Source: Nocardioides zeae (GTDB taxonomy: Bacteria; Actinomycetota; Actinomycetes; Propionibacteriales; Nocardioidaceae). Taken from it: a stretch of 63,067 nt of DNA. Below are positions 1 through 8,131 of this stretch, piece after piece (position 1 is the stretch's first letter; every line of letters begins with the position of its first letter). The position numbers and the translations under genes are program-made. Where the stretch lies: positions 1 through 63,067 of the forward strand of contig NZ_JAAGXA010000018.1 in NCBI RefSeq assembly GCF_010686755.1. The letters are read 5' to 3'. The notes below the pieces were generated by a model. The model searched no databases, was not told the origin of the DNA, and saw nothing but the letters and a program-made list of their open reading frames with translations.

Positions 1-1056
1 GCCGCCGCGCGCGGCCCGGCCCGCACCGTGCCCCGGCCCGCCGCCGGCCCGGCCGCCCTCCGCATGACGGCGGCCGGCGACGGCGGGCTGCGCCGCGCCT
101 CGGTCCGCGTCGGCCTGACGGGTCGCGGACGCCGCTCCGCCACCGTCGCGGGCGACCCCTTCTCGAGCGTCGCGCTCACCTGGAGCTCCGGCTCGCCCGC
201 CCTCTCCGTGCGGGTGCGCAGCCTCGACGGGGTCTGGCAGCCCTGGCAGGGCGTCGGCCACCTCCACGACGGCCCCAGCGTGGGCACGGCGGAGTGGCGG
301 GCGGCGCGGCGCACCTCGGCGACCGGGCTCACCTGGGTCGGCGACGCGGACGCGATCGAGGTCGCGGCCGACGGCCCGGTGGCGGACCTGCGCGTCGAGA
401 TGCTCGACGCCACCCCGGCCGAGCTCGCCCCGCCCCGCGTCGCGGCGCGCTCCGCGCCGATGTCGCGCGTCTACAACCGGGCCGAGTGGGGAGCCGACGA
501 GTCGCTGCGGACCGGGGCACCGACGTACCTCACCGGGTTCCAGCAGGTCCACGTGCACCACACGGCGGGTGCGAACAGCTACGCGCTGGCCGACGTGCCG
601 CGGATCCTGCGCTCGATGCTGGCGTACCACACGCAGACGCTGGGCTGGTCCGACATCGGCTACAACCTGCTCGTCGACCGCTTCGGCCGGCCCTACGAGG
701 GGCGGGCCGGCGGCGTCAAGCGCCTCGTCCGCGGCGCGCACACCCTCGGGTTCAACCACAACTCCTGCGGCATCGCGCTGATGGGCAACTACGAGACGGC
801 CAAGCCCCCGGCGGCCGCGGTGCAGCAGCTCGAGGCGCTGGCCGCGTACAAGTTCGACGTGCGGGGGCAGAAGGCGCTCCGGAAGCTGCACGCGGCGTCG
901 GAGGGCAGCGACAAGTACCCGAAGGGCACCGTCGCCTACCTCTGGGCGATGGACGCCCACCGCGACACCAACGACACCGCCTGCCCGGGCAAGCACCTGT
1001 ACGCCGCGATGAACGACATCCGCACCCGCACGCAGGCGCGGATCGACTCCTACTGA
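1..1056 (+). CDS. N-acetylmuramoyl-L-alanine amidase / PGRP-domain protein, 5' end outside window
   Basis: The reading frame is open from the first base of the window, so the true start lies upstream and this entry is 5'-partial (351 codons visible). The C-terminal half (from about nt 460) is a peptidoglycan-recognition/amidase_2 domain. It opens with a SRVYNRAEWGAD segment, has HHTAG around nt 556-570, the central GYNLLVDRFGRPYEGR region, and an AHRDTNDTACPG segment near nt 955-990. Zinc ligands of this family (His, His, Cys) can be placed on HHTAG, AHRD and TACPG, so the domain looks catalytically complete. Such enzymes cut the amide bond between MurNAc and L-Ala of peptidoglycan and act outside the membrane. 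The visible N-terminal 150 residues are a beta-rich region of unknown role common in long actinobacterial PGRP proteins. The signal peptide, if present, is not in view. Confidence 0.88.
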   Translation, partial: AAARGPARTVPRPAAGPAALRMTAAGDGGLRRASVRVGLTGRGRRSATVAGDPFSSVALTWSSGSPALSVRVRSLDGVWQPWQGVGHLHDGPSVGTAEWRAARRTSATGLTWVGDADAIEVAADGPVADLRVEMLDATPAELAPPRVAARSAPMSRVYNRAEWGADESLRTGAPTYLTGFQQVHVHHTAGANSYALADVPRILRSMLAYHTQTLGWSDIGYNLLVDRFGRPYEGRAGGVKRLVRGAHTLGFNHNSCGIALMGNYETAKPPAAAVQQLEALAAYKFDVRGQKALRKLHAASEGSDKYPKGTVAYLWAMDAHRDTNDTACPGKHLYAAMNDIRTRTQARIDSY

Positions 1057-1086
1057 CGGGGTGGGAGGGCCGGTCCGGGCAGAACC

Positions 1087-1092
1087 TAGGAT
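1087..1092 (+). promoter_or_regulatory. candidate -10 element of metG (leaderless)
   Basis: TAGGAT lies 6 nt before the metG ATG and there is no Shine-Dalgarno sequence, so transcription would start at or next to the initiation codon. No clear -35 box is visible. This is inferred from sequence spacing only. Confidence 0.45.
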
Positions 1093-1098
1093 CGGCCC

Positions 1099-2907
1099 AT
1101 GACCCACGTGCTGTCCGCCGTCGCCTGGCCCTACGCCAACGGCCCCCGCCACATCGGCCACGTGGCCGGTTTCGGCGTGCCCTCCGACGTCTTCTCGCGC
1201 TACATGCGGATGGCCGGCCACGACGTGCTCATGGTCTCGGGCTCCGACGAGCACGGCACGCCCATCCTCATCGCCGCCGACGAGGCCGGCGTGACGGCGC
1301 AGGAGCTCGCCGACCGCAACCACCGCCTCATCGTCGAGGACCTCGTCGGGCTGGGCATCTCCTACGACCTCTACACGCGCACGACGACGCGCAACCACTA
1401 CGCGGTGGTGCAGGAGATGTTCCGCGGGGTGCACGAGAACGGCTACTTCGTCGAGCAGACGACGTACGGCGCGATCTCGCCCTCGACGGGCCGCACGCTG
1501 CCGGACCGCTACATCGAGGGCACGTGCCCGATCTGCAAGACGCCGGGTGCCCGTGGCGACCAGTGCGACGCGTGCGGCAACCAGCTCGACCCGGCCGACC
1601 TCATCGACCCGGTGTCGCGGATCAACGGCGAGACGCCCGAGTTCGTCGAGACGCAGCACTTCTTCCTCGACCTGCCGGCGCTCGCCGAGGCGCTGGGGGA
1701 GTGGCTCGACGAGCGCGAGGCGACGGGCCTGTGGCGTCCCAACGTCATCCGCTTCTCGAAGAACATCCTCTCCGAGATCCGCCCCCGGGCGATGACGCGC
1801 GACATCGACTGGGGCATCCCGGTGCCGCTCGACGGCTGGCGCGACAACCCGACGAAGAAGCTGTACGTCTGGTTCGACGCCGTCATCGGTTACCTCTCGG
1901 CGTCGATCGAGTGGGCGCGGCGGTCCGGCGACCCCGAGGCGTGGCGGCAGTGGTGGAACGCCCCCGCCGAGGGTGGGGCGCAGGACGCCTACTACTTCAT
2001 GGGCAAGGACAACATCACCTTCCACAGCCAGATCTGGCCGGCGGAGATGCTGGCCTACGCGGGGAAGGGCGACAAGGGCGGGACGCCCGGGCCGTACGGC
2101 GAGCTGACCCTGCCGACCGAGGTGGTCTCGAGCGAGTTCCTGACGATGGAGGGCCGGAAGTTCTCGTCGTCGAAGAAGATCGTCATCTACGTGCGGGACC
2201 TGCTGAGCCGCTATCAGCCGGACGCGTTCCGCTACTTCGTGGCGGCCGCCGGCCCCGAGACCCAGGACAGCGACTTCACGTGGGCCGAGTTCGTGCGGCG
2301 CACCAACGACGAGCTCGTGGCCGGCTGGGGCAACCTGGTCAACCGCACCGCGACGCTGGTGGCGAAGAACTTCGGCGCGATCCCGCCGGCCGGGCCGTTC
2401 GAGGAGGCCGACGTCGCCCTGCTCGCGAAGGTCGAGGAGACCTTCGACGTGGTCGGCGACCTCATCGGCCGCCACCGGCAGAAGGCCGCGATCGCGGAGG
2501 CGATGAAGACGGTCGGCGAGGTCAACAAGTACGTCACCGACACCGCCCCCTGGACCCTCAAGGGCGACGAGCAGCGCGAGCGCCTCGGCACCGTGCTGCA
2601 CGTCATGGTGCAGGCCGTCGCGGACCTCAACGCGATCCTCTCCCCGTTCCTGCCGTTCTCGGCGAACGCCGTCGACGCCGTGCTCGGCGGGGCGGGGGAC
2701 CTGCAGCCGATGCCCCGCGCCGAGGAGGTCACCGACCTCGACGACGAGAGCCGCGGCTACCCGGTCATCACCGGCGACTACACCGGCATCCGCGCCTGGG
2801 GTCGGCAGCCGGTCGAGGTCGGCACGCCGATCGAGAAGCCGACGCCCGTGTTCGTGAAGCTCGACGCCGCGATCGTCGACGAGGAGCTCGCGCGCCTGGA
2901 GGGCTGA
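1099..2907 (+). CDS. metG: Methionyl-tRNA synthetase
   Basis: Cytosolic class I aminoacyl-tRNA synthetase charging tRNA-Met; 602 residues, the usual length for the form without the C-terminal tRNA-binding extension. The HIGH motif is HIGH itself at residues 18-21, inside PRHIGHVAG. The KMSKS loop is the FSSSKK variant at about residue 355. A zinc knuckle with two Cys-x-x-Cys pairs (CPIC and CDAC) sits around residues 144-161. The ATG is preceded by a TAGGAT box at 6 nt and no ribosome-binding site, pointing to leaderless translation. The gene is followed by a long imperfect palindrome that separates it from the convergent monooxygenase gene. Confidence 0.97.
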   Translation: MTHVLSAVAWPYANGPRHIGHVAGFGVPSDVFSRYMRMAGHDVLMVSGSDEHGTPILIAADEAGVTAQELADRNHRLIVEDLVGLGISYDLYTRTTTRNHYAVVQEMFRGVHENGYFVEQTTYGAISPSTGRTLPDRYIEGTCPICKTPGARGDQCDACGNQLDPADLIDPVSRINGETPEFVETQHFFLDLPALAEALGEWLDEREATGLWRPNVIRFSKNILSEIRPRAMTRDIDWGIPVPLDGWRDNPTKKLYVWFDAVIGYLSASIEWARRSGDPEAWRQWWNAPAEGGAQDAYYFMGKDNITFHSQIWPAEMLAYAGKGDKGGTPGPYGELTLPTEVVSSEFLTMEGRKFSSSKKIVIYVRDLLSRYQPDAFRYFVAAAGPETQDSDFTWAEFVRRTNDELVAGWGNLVNRTATLVAKNFGAIPPAGPFEEADVALLAKVEETFDVVGDLIGRHRQKAAIAEAMKTVGEVNKYVTDTAPWTLKGDEQRERLGTVLHVMVQAVADLNAILSPFLPFSANAVDAVLGGAGDLQPMPRAEEVTDLDDESRGYPVITGDYTGIRAWGRQPVEVGTPIEKPTPVFVKLDAAIVDEELARLEG

Positions 2908-2927
2908 GGGGTCCGGGCCCCTCCCGA

Positions 2928-2997
2928 TGTAACGCGGTGTCCGGGCAACTGTGCACGTGGTCTACCACCTCCACAGTGACCTGAACACCGCGTTACA
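2928..2997. repeat. long imperfect palindrome (33-bp arms), probable bidirectional terminator
   Basis: The left arm 2928-2960 and the right arm 2965-2997 are inverted copies matching at 27 of 33 positions, separated by 4 nt. The outer 13 bases (TGTAACGCGGTGT) are perfect. It lies between convergent metG and the monooxygenase gene, and the stop codon of the latter (2993-2995) is inside the right arm. Function as a terminator is inferred from position and fold. Confidence 0.8.
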
Positions 2998-3280
2998 CGT
3001 GCTGGGGGATGTCGAGCTCCACCACCTGTACGTCGCGGATGCGCGCCCACTGCTCGTCCGGGGGACCGCTGCTGCGGAAGGCGTCGAGGTCGGCGCGGCT
3101 GGCCCAGCGCTCCACGACGGCGACCCGGTCGGGCTCGAGCGGATCGGCGGCGACGACGAAGTCGAGGCAGCCCGGCGCCGCGCGGGCCTGGCACACGACC
3201 TCGACGCAGTCCGCGACGTACGCGTCCCGGTCGTCCTCCGCGACCCGCAGGTGTCCGACTACGACGATCTGGTTGCTCAT
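2993..3280 (-). CDS. Antibiotic biosynthesis monooxygenase (ABM) family protein
   Basis: A 95-residue protein with the single ferredoxin-like dimeric alpha-beta barrel fold typical of ABM/YgiN-type quinol monooxygenases. Visible hallmarks are the opening beta strand (IVVVGHLRV), the APGCLDF segment around residue 35, the DRVAVVERWAS strand and a W-x-x-x-x-x-LDAF helix. Such proteins act on quinones or aromatic substrates, or as small redox-stress proteins, in the cytosol; the substrate cannot be told here. It converges on metG and its stop codon lies in the shared palindrome. Confidence 0.82.
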   Translation of the reverse strand: MSNQIVVVGHLRVAEDDRDAYVADCVEVVCQARAAPGCLDFVVAADPLEPDRVAVVERWASRADLDAFRSSGPPDEQWARIRDVQVVELDIPQHV

Positions 3281-3321
3281 GCGAGGTTCGACCTGGCGCT
3301 GCTCGGGGACTCATCGGCGCC

Positions 3322-3435
3322 TGCCGGGGAAAGAAAACGCGGACCGGTCTTCGCGGCGGGCAAAGAAAACGCGGACCCGAGGGACCGACACGCCGAGGCC
3401 CGGGGTCGACCGGTCCGCGTTTACTTTCCCCGGCG
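3322..3435. repeat. intergenic inverted repeat, 27-bp arms with an extra inner copy
   Basis: Arm 3322-3348 and inverted arm 3409-3435 match at 25 of 27 positions, with core CCGGGGAAAG followed by A-rich bases and ACGCGGACC. A third, partial direct copy of AAAGAAAACGCGGACC lies at 3362-3377. No coding frame is supported across 3281-3515, so this repeat is the main content of that spacer. Confidence 0.8.
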
Positions 3436-3515
3436 CGCACTTTCCTCGGCGGCGGAACTCTCCTCGTCCCCTCGGGCGTCTCCTGCCAGAAGGCCGGCGA
3501 CCGAGGGGAGCAGCC

Positions 3516-4568
3516 GTGGGGGAGCAGACCGAGGACGCGCGGGCGAGCCGAGGGCCGCGTACGCCGCGGGGTCGCGTCGTGCTTGGCGCTGCGGCTGGCG
3601 CCCTGGCCCTGGTCGGGGCGGTGCTCGTCGCGGTGCAGGTGACCGCCGGAGATCCGGCGCCGGACGACCGGACCGATGCCGGGGCGATGACCGCGCGGGT
3701 CGACGGGGCGATCGCACCGCGGGACGGCTGGCGCTGGATCGAGCGCGGCAGCGTGGCGGTGCAGGTGCCCGAGGAGTGGGCGGAGGTGTCGCTGACCTGT
3801 GGTAGTGCTTGGGACGGGGGCGCGCCGGCTGTCGCCAACGTCATGCTGGGGGCCTACGCGGTCGTCGCGGACTGCGCACGTGTGCTCGATCCGAGCGATG
3901 TCGTGGCCGACCCGGTGACGAAGGAGGCGTTCCCGCCCGTCGCCTCGTCGCTGTGGCGGACTCTGCTGATCGTCGAGGACGTCGAAACCGTCCACGATGA
4001 TGACCGCCCCTCGGACGTCGATGTGCCGGACGGCATCTACACCTACGCGGGCTGGACGCTCCACCGCACGACCTACGACCAGGTGCGCGTGACCCTCCTC
4101 CACGACGAGGAACACGCAGACGTGGCGTCACTCGTCCTCTCCTCGCTGACCGAGGGCGACCTCAGCCCGTCGGGATGCCGGCCGATCGAGGACTTCGGCC
4201 AGCAGCGACACCAGGCGCTCGCACCCGGCGACGTGGTGCGGGCCGGCACGGTGTGCGGCTACACCTCGTATCCCCGGCCCCGAGGTGAATCGCGCGTCCA
4301 TGGACTGCTGGCCTCTCGACGCCTCGACACCGACGGGGCGTCCACGTTGGTGGCCGGGCTGAGTTCGGCGCCCACGCTCCCGGCTGATCCCGAACCGTGC
4401 GCCTACCGCGACGACCTCGCCTACGTCCAGCTCGTCCGCCTCTTCCTCACCGACGGCGGCGTGCGGGAGCTCGAGGTGCCGGTGGTTGACTGCGCGGTGC
4501 AGTTCGACGGGGGCTGGCGGGTCCTCACCGACGACGCCGCGCGCTACCTGGTGGACGTCCCGCGCTGA
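3516..4568 (+). CDS. Hypothetical membrane-anchored protein, first of a tandem paralogous pair
   Basis: Not a family I recognise. It has 350 residues from a GTG start preceded by GGGGAG. The N-terminus is a short basic cytosolic segment (about residues 1-19), then one hydrophobic helix (about 20-42), then a roughly 300-residue domain expected outside the membrane. That domain has a DGWRWIERGSVAVQVPEEW stretch near residue 70 and six cysteines (in TCGS, ADCA, SGCR, VCGY, EPCAY and DCAV) that are all conserved in the neighbouring copy at 4663-5715, suggesting three disulfides. The two proteins have exactly the same length. From 3502 to 3583 the DNA matches 4649-4730 at 81 of 82 bases, although the rest has diverged. 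No catalytic motif is visible. Confidence 0.8.
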   Translation: MGEQTEDARASRGPRTPRGRVVLGAAAGALALVGAVLVAVQVTAGDPAPDDRTDAGAMTARVDGAIAPRDGWRWIERGSVAVQVPEEWAEVSLTCGSAWDGGAPAVANVMLGAYAVVADCARVLDPSDVVADPVTKEAFPPVASSLWRTLLIVEDVETVHDDDRPSDVDVPDGIYTYAGWTLHRTTYDQVRVTLLHDEEHADVASLVLSSLTEGDLSPSGCRPIEDFGQQRHQALAPGDVVRAGTVCGYTSYPRPRGESRVHGLLASRRLDTDGASTLVAGLSSAPTLPADPEPCAYRDDLAYVQLVRLFLTDGGVRELEVPVVDCAVQFDGGWRVLTDDAARYLVDVPR

Positions 4569-4571
4569 CGA

Positions 4572-4588
4572 AGCGATCCACCGCACTG
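4572..4588. repeat. single arm of the 5726-5774 palindrome
   Basis: The 17 bases AGCGATCCACCGCACTG are identical to the right arm of the palindrome that follows the second paralog. Each paralog is therefore followed by a copy, the first reduced to one arm. Confidence 0.75.
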
Positions 4589-4662
4589 CTCCGGCGGACG
4601 GAACGGTGCGCTCCACCTCGGGCGTCTCCCGCCGAGACGCCGGACGATCGAGGGGAGCAGCC

Positions 4663-5715
4663 GTGGGGGAGCAGACCGAGGACGCGCGGGGGAGCCGAGG
4701 GCCGCGTACGCCGCGGGGTCGCGTCGTGCTCGGCGCCGCGGCGGCCGTCGTGGCCCTGGTCGGAGGCATGGTCCTCGCGGTCGAGCTGACCGCATCCGAG
4801 CCGGGCCCCGGAGCCCCGGCAGCGGCCGGGGCGACGGCCGAGCGGGTCGACGGCGCCATCGCCCCGCGGGACGGCTGGCGGTGGATCGAGCGCGGCAGCG
4901 TCGCGGTGCAGGTGCCCGAGGAGTGGGAGTCCGTGTCGTTGACGTGCGGCGGCGCGTGGGACGGGGGAGCGCCGGCGGTGGCGAGCGCCGGGCGCGGGGA
5001 CTACGCCGTCACCGCCGACTGCATGACCACGCCCGGCCGTGACCCGCTCGCCAGCGACCCCGTGACCGACGCGGCTTTCCCGCCCGTGGCGGAGGACCTC
5101 TGGCGCACGATCCTCATCGTCGAGGACGCCAACATCGAGTACGACGGCAGCTACGGCGAGCCCCCCGTCCCGGACGGCACCTACGCCTACGACGGGTGGA
5201 CCCTCACCCGGGCGACCTTCGGCGACGCGCGCGTGAACCTCCTCGTCCGGCCCGGCGATGAGGCAGCTGCGTCCGCGGTGCTCGCCACCGTCGCGACCGG
5301 CGACCTCAGTCCGTCGGGATGCCGCCGCAGCGAGGAGTTCGGCCAGGACCGGGACCAGCCGGCCACAGGGCCTGACGGCGTGGCCGCAGCGACGACGTGC
5401 GGCTACTACGTCTTCTCGGAGGACCGAGGTGGCCGCGAGGTCCACGCGATGCAGAGCGCACGGCGACTGGGCCAGGCCGCCGCCGTCGACCTCGCCGAGG
5501 CCCTGGAGGAGGCACCGCCCCGCGCGACGCTGCCCGAGGTGTGCGAGCCCCAGTTCGCCGTCCCCGTCCTCCAGGTGGTCCGCGTCTTCCAGACCGACGG
5601 CAGGGTGCGCGAGCACGAGGTGGACGTCGCCCGCTGCGCCGTCGAGGTCGACGGCACGTGGCGCGCCCTGACCGACGACGTCTTGTCGTCCCTGGCCCAG
5701 GACCCCGGGTGGTGA
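4663..5715 (+). CDS. Hypothetical membrane-anchored protein, second of a tandem paralogous pair
   Basis: Paralog of the gene at 3516-4568, also 350 residues with a GTG start after GGGGAG. It has the same plan: basic N-terminus, one transmembrane helix at about residues 20-42, and an extracytoplasmic domain with six cysteines at matching places. The leader and first 25 codons are almost identical to the first copy at the DNA level, while the rest keeps only protein-level similarity. This fits an old duplication with recent gene conversion at the 5' end, or selection on the leader. The family is unknown to me; surface display is inferred from the topology. An inverted repeat follows the gene. 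Confidence 0.8.
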   Translation: MGEQTEDARGSRGPRTPRGRVVLGAAAAVVALVGGMVLAVELTASEPGPGAPAAAGATAERVDGAIAPRDGWRWIERGSVAVQVPEEWESVSLTCGGAWDGGAPAVASAGRGDYAVTADCMTTPGRDPLASDPVTDAAFPPVAEDLWRTILIVEDANIEYDGSYGEPPVPDGTYAYDGWTLTRATFGDARVNLLVRPGDEAAASAVLATVATGDLSPSGCRRSEEFGQDRDQPATGPDGVAAATTCGYYVFSEDRGGREVHAMQSARRLGQAAAVDLAEALEEAPPRATLPEVCEPQFAVPVLQVVRVFQTDGRVREHEVDVARCAVEVDGTWRALTDDVLSSLAQDPGW

Positions 5716-5725
5716 CCGGCTCGCC

Positions 5726-5774
5726 CAGTGCGGTGGATCGCTGACCGCATGGGGCTCAGCGATCCACCGCACTG
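5726..5774. repeat. perfect 19-bp inverted repeat, probable terminator
   Basis: Arm 5726-5744 and arm 5756-5774 are perfect inverted copies around an 11-nt loop. It separates the second paralog from the esterase gene. One arm recurs at 4572-4588. Confidence 0.85.
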
Positions 5775-5802
5775 TCTCGTCCGTCGGCGCTGACCCGCCC
5801 AC

Positions 5803-5808
5803 TACGCT
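5803..5808 (+). promoter_or_regulatory. candidate -10 element of the esterase gene (leaderless)
   Basis: TACGCT ends 7 nt before the GTG start codon, and no ribosome-binding site is present. Confidence 0.35.
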
Positions 5809-5815
5809 CGCACCC

Positions 5816-6700
5816 GTGCTGCATCCCCAGGCCCGGGCCGCGCTCGCGGCGGCCGCCGGCGAGACCCCCGTCCACGACCCCGCCTTCGACATCGCCGACG
5901 TGCGCGAGGCCGCGCGTCTCGAGGCGTTGCGCCAGCCGCGCGAGGACGTCGCCGAGGTGCGCGACGTCGACGCCGGCGGCGTGCCGTGCCGGCTCTACCG
6001 GCCCGCCGACGCCCGTCCCGGTGTCGTGGTCCACCTCCACGGCGGCGGGTTCGTCCTCAACGACGTCGACGTGCACGACGCGGCCGTCCGCGCGTTCGCG
6101 AACCGCGCCGGCATCGCGGTCCTGAGCGTGGAGTACCGGCGCCCGCCCGAGCACCGCTTCCCGGCGGCGCCCGACGACGTCGACGCCGTGGTCGCGTGGC
6201 TGGACGCGCACGCGGAGGCCGAGGGCCTCGCCGGCCCGACGGTCGTCCACGGCGACTCCGCGGGCGGCAACCTCGCGCTCGTCGCGGCGCTGCGTCACCC
6301 GGGCCGGTTCGCGGCGACGGTGCTCATCTACCCGTTCCTCGACCCGTCGGCGTCCTACGCGAGCTACCGCACGGAGACCCACGGCTTCGACCCGCGGGAG
6401 GCGGCCTGGTACTGGGAGCAGTACGCCGCCACCCCCGCCGACCTCGAGCACCCCGACCTCGCGCCGCTGCGCTCCGACCGGCTCGGCACGCTGCCGCCGA
6501 CGCTGGTCGTCACCGCCGAGCACGACCCGCTGCGCGACGAGGGCGAGGACCTCGCGGCCCGCCTCGCCGAGGTCGGCGTGACGGTCGTGGGCACCCGCTA
6601 CCTCGGCCAGCTCCACGGCTTCTGGCGCCACACCGCGGCGTACGACGCGGCCGAGCCGCTCATGTGGCAGGTCGCGGGCTTCCTGCGCCAGCACGCCTGA
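5816..6700 (+). CDS. Alpha/beta hydrolase of the hormone-sensitive lipase (HSL) family
   Basis: A 294-residue cytosolic esterase/lipase-type enzyme. It has the oxyanion-hole motif HGGG at about residues 75-78, the nucleophile elbow GDSAGG with Ser148, an acid residue in the EHDPLRDEG segment near 237 and a catalytic His in LHGFWRH near 266. All triad members are therefore visible. The substrate is likely a short-chain acyl ester. A similar lipase-like gene (lipP) lies near nei and rpiB in mycobacteria, so the position is conserved. The GTG start is preceded by a TACGCT box rather than a Shine-Dalgarno sequence. It is followed by rpiB after 12 nt and is probably co-transcribed with it. Confidence 0.92.
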   Translation: MLHPQARAALAAAAGETPVHDPAFDIADVREAARLEALRQPREDVAEVRDVDAGGVPCRLYRPADARPGVVVHLHGGGFVLNDVDVHDAAVRAFANRAGIAVLSVEYRRPPEHRFPAAPDDVDAVVAWLDAHAEAEGLAGPTVVHGDSAGGNLALVAALRHPGRFAATVLIYPFLDPSASYASYRTETHGFDPREAAWYWEQYAATPADLEHPDLAPLRSDRLGTLPPTLVVTAEHDPLRDEGEDLAARLAEVGVTVVGTRYLGQLHGFWRHTAAYDAAEPLMWQVAGFLRQHA

Positions 6701-6712
6701 GAGGATCCCGCC

Positions 6713-7246
6713 ATGCGCGTTCACCTCGGTTCCGACCACGCCGGCCTCGAGCTCAAGGACCACCTCCTCAACTGGCTCGCCGACAACGGCTACGAGGCCG
6801 TCGACCACGGTCCGTTCGTCTTCGACGCCGTCGACGACTACCCCGTCTTCTGCCTGCGGGCCGCCGAGGCGGTCGCCGCCGAGCAGGCGGAGGGCGCCGA
6901 CAGCCTCGGCGTCGTCATCGGCGGCTCGGGCAACGGCGAGCAGATGGCGGCCAACAAGGTGATCGGCGTCCGCGCCGCGCTCGTGTGGTCGGAGGCCACG
7001 GCGGTGCTGGCGCGCGAGCACAACGACGCCAACGTCATCTCCGTCGGCGGTCGTCAGCACAGCCTCGAGGACATGACCCGTTTCGTCGAGGTCTTCCTCT
7101 CGACCCCCTTCAGCGACGAGGAGCGGCACGTGCGACGCATCGCGCAGATGGGCGACTACGAGGTCACCCGCGAGCTGCCCCCGCTGCCGGCCTCCGCCCT
7201 CGGCGGCGGCAGCGACGCCAGCGGCTCCAGCGACTCCGAGGCCTGA
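6713..7246 (+). CDS. rpiB: Ribose-5-phosphate isomerase B
   Basis: RpiB/LacAB-family sugar isomerase, interconverting ribose 5-phosphate and ribulose 5-phosphate in the pentose phosphate pathway; cytosolic. The 177-residue protein begins with the phosphate-binding GSDHAG motif and carries IGGSGNGEQMAANK. The catalytic Cys of the enterobacterial enzyme is replaced by Ser in GGSGNG, as in the mycobacterial type. The ADANVISVGGRQH-like stretch after residue 100 supplies further active-site residues. A Ser/Gly-rich tail of about 20 residues is not part of the fold. Six bases separate it from nei. Confidence 0.96.
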   Translation: MRVHLGSDHAGLELKDHLLNWLADNGYEAVDHGPFVFDAVDDYPVFCLRAAEAVAAEQAEGADSLGVVIGGSGNGEQMAANKVIGVRAALVWSEATAVLAREHNDANVISVGGRQHSLEDMTRFVEVFLSTPFSDEERHVRRIAQMGDYEVTRELPPLPASALGGGSDASGSSDSEA

Positions 7247-7252
7247 GACCGC

Positions 7253-8107
7253 GTGCCCGAGGGGCACACCCTCCACCGCCTCGCCGGCACGCTCGAGGAC
7301 GCGTTCCGCGGCCGGGTCGTGCGCGTCACGAGCCCGCAGGGCCGGTTCGCCACGGAGGCGGCCGCCCTCGACGGCGCCACGTTCGAGGGCGCGGAGGCCT
7401 GGGGCAAGCACCTGTTCTGCGACCTCGGCGCCGACCGCTACGTCCACGTGCACCTCGGGCTCTACGGCAAGCACGACGTCCACGTGGACGTCGTGGGGGA
7501 GGTCCCGCCGCCCGTCGGCCAGGTGCGCATGCGCCTGGTGGCGGGCGGTGACGGCCGTTCCGCGGCGTACGCCGACCTCCGCGGCGCCACCGCCTGCGAG
7601 CTGGTGACGGGGGCCGGGCGGGCGGCGATCGTCGCGCGCCTCGGTCCCGACCCGTTGCGCGAGGACGCCGAGCCCGCGCGTGCCTGGGCGCGGATCGAGC
7701 GCAGCCGCACCCCGATCGCCGCGCTGCTCATGGACCAGAAGGTGCTGGCCGGCGTCGGCAACGTCTACCGCGCCGAGGTGCTGTTCCGGCACCGCCTCGA
7801 CCCGTACCGCCCGGGCACCAGCCTCCGCCGCCGCCAGTACGACGCGGTCTGGGCCGACCTCGTCGACCTGATGCGCGAGGGCGTGCGGACGGGGCGCATC
7901 GACACGGTGCGGCCCGAGCACACCCCGGAGGCGATGGGGAGGGAGCCGCGGAGGGACGACCACGGCGGCGAGGTCTACGTGTATCGCCGCACCGGCCAGC
8001 CGTGCTTCGTGTGCGGCACGTCCGTGCGGACCGCCGAGCTCGTCGCCCGCAACCTCTTCTGGTGTCCGCGATGCCAACGCGCGCACGTGTCCCGATCCGT
8101 ACAGTGA
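7253..8107 (+). CDS. nei: Endonuclease VIII (Fpg/Nei family DNA glycosylase)
   Basis: Base-excision repair glycosylase/AP lyase of 284 residues that removes oxidised bases. The mature N-terminus is PEGHTLHR after the initiator, giving the catalytic Pro2 and Glu3 of the family. The central SRTPIAALLMDQKVLAGVGN segment holds the helix-two-turn-helix DNA-binding region. The C-terminus has a four-Cys zinc finger (CFVC and CPRC). The sequence resembles mycobacterial Nei1 throughout. The start is GTG, and the gene probably forms one unit with rpiB. Confidence 0.94.
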   Translation: MPEGHTLHRLAGTLEDAFRGRVVRVTSPQGRFATEAAALDGATFEGAEAWGKHLFCDLGADRYVHVHLGLYGKHDVHVDVVGEVPPPVGQVRMRLVAGGDGRSAAYADLRGATACELVTGAGRAAIVARLGPDPLREDAEPARAWARIERSRTPIAALLMDQKVLAGVGNVYRAEVLFRHRLDPYRPGTSLRRRQYDAVWADLVDLMREGVRTGRIDTVRPEHTPEAMGREPRRDDHGGEVYVYRRTGQPCFVCGTSVRTAELVARNLFWCPRCQRAHVSRSVQ

Positions 8108-8131
8108 GGGAGTCGAGACGAGGAGGTCGCC

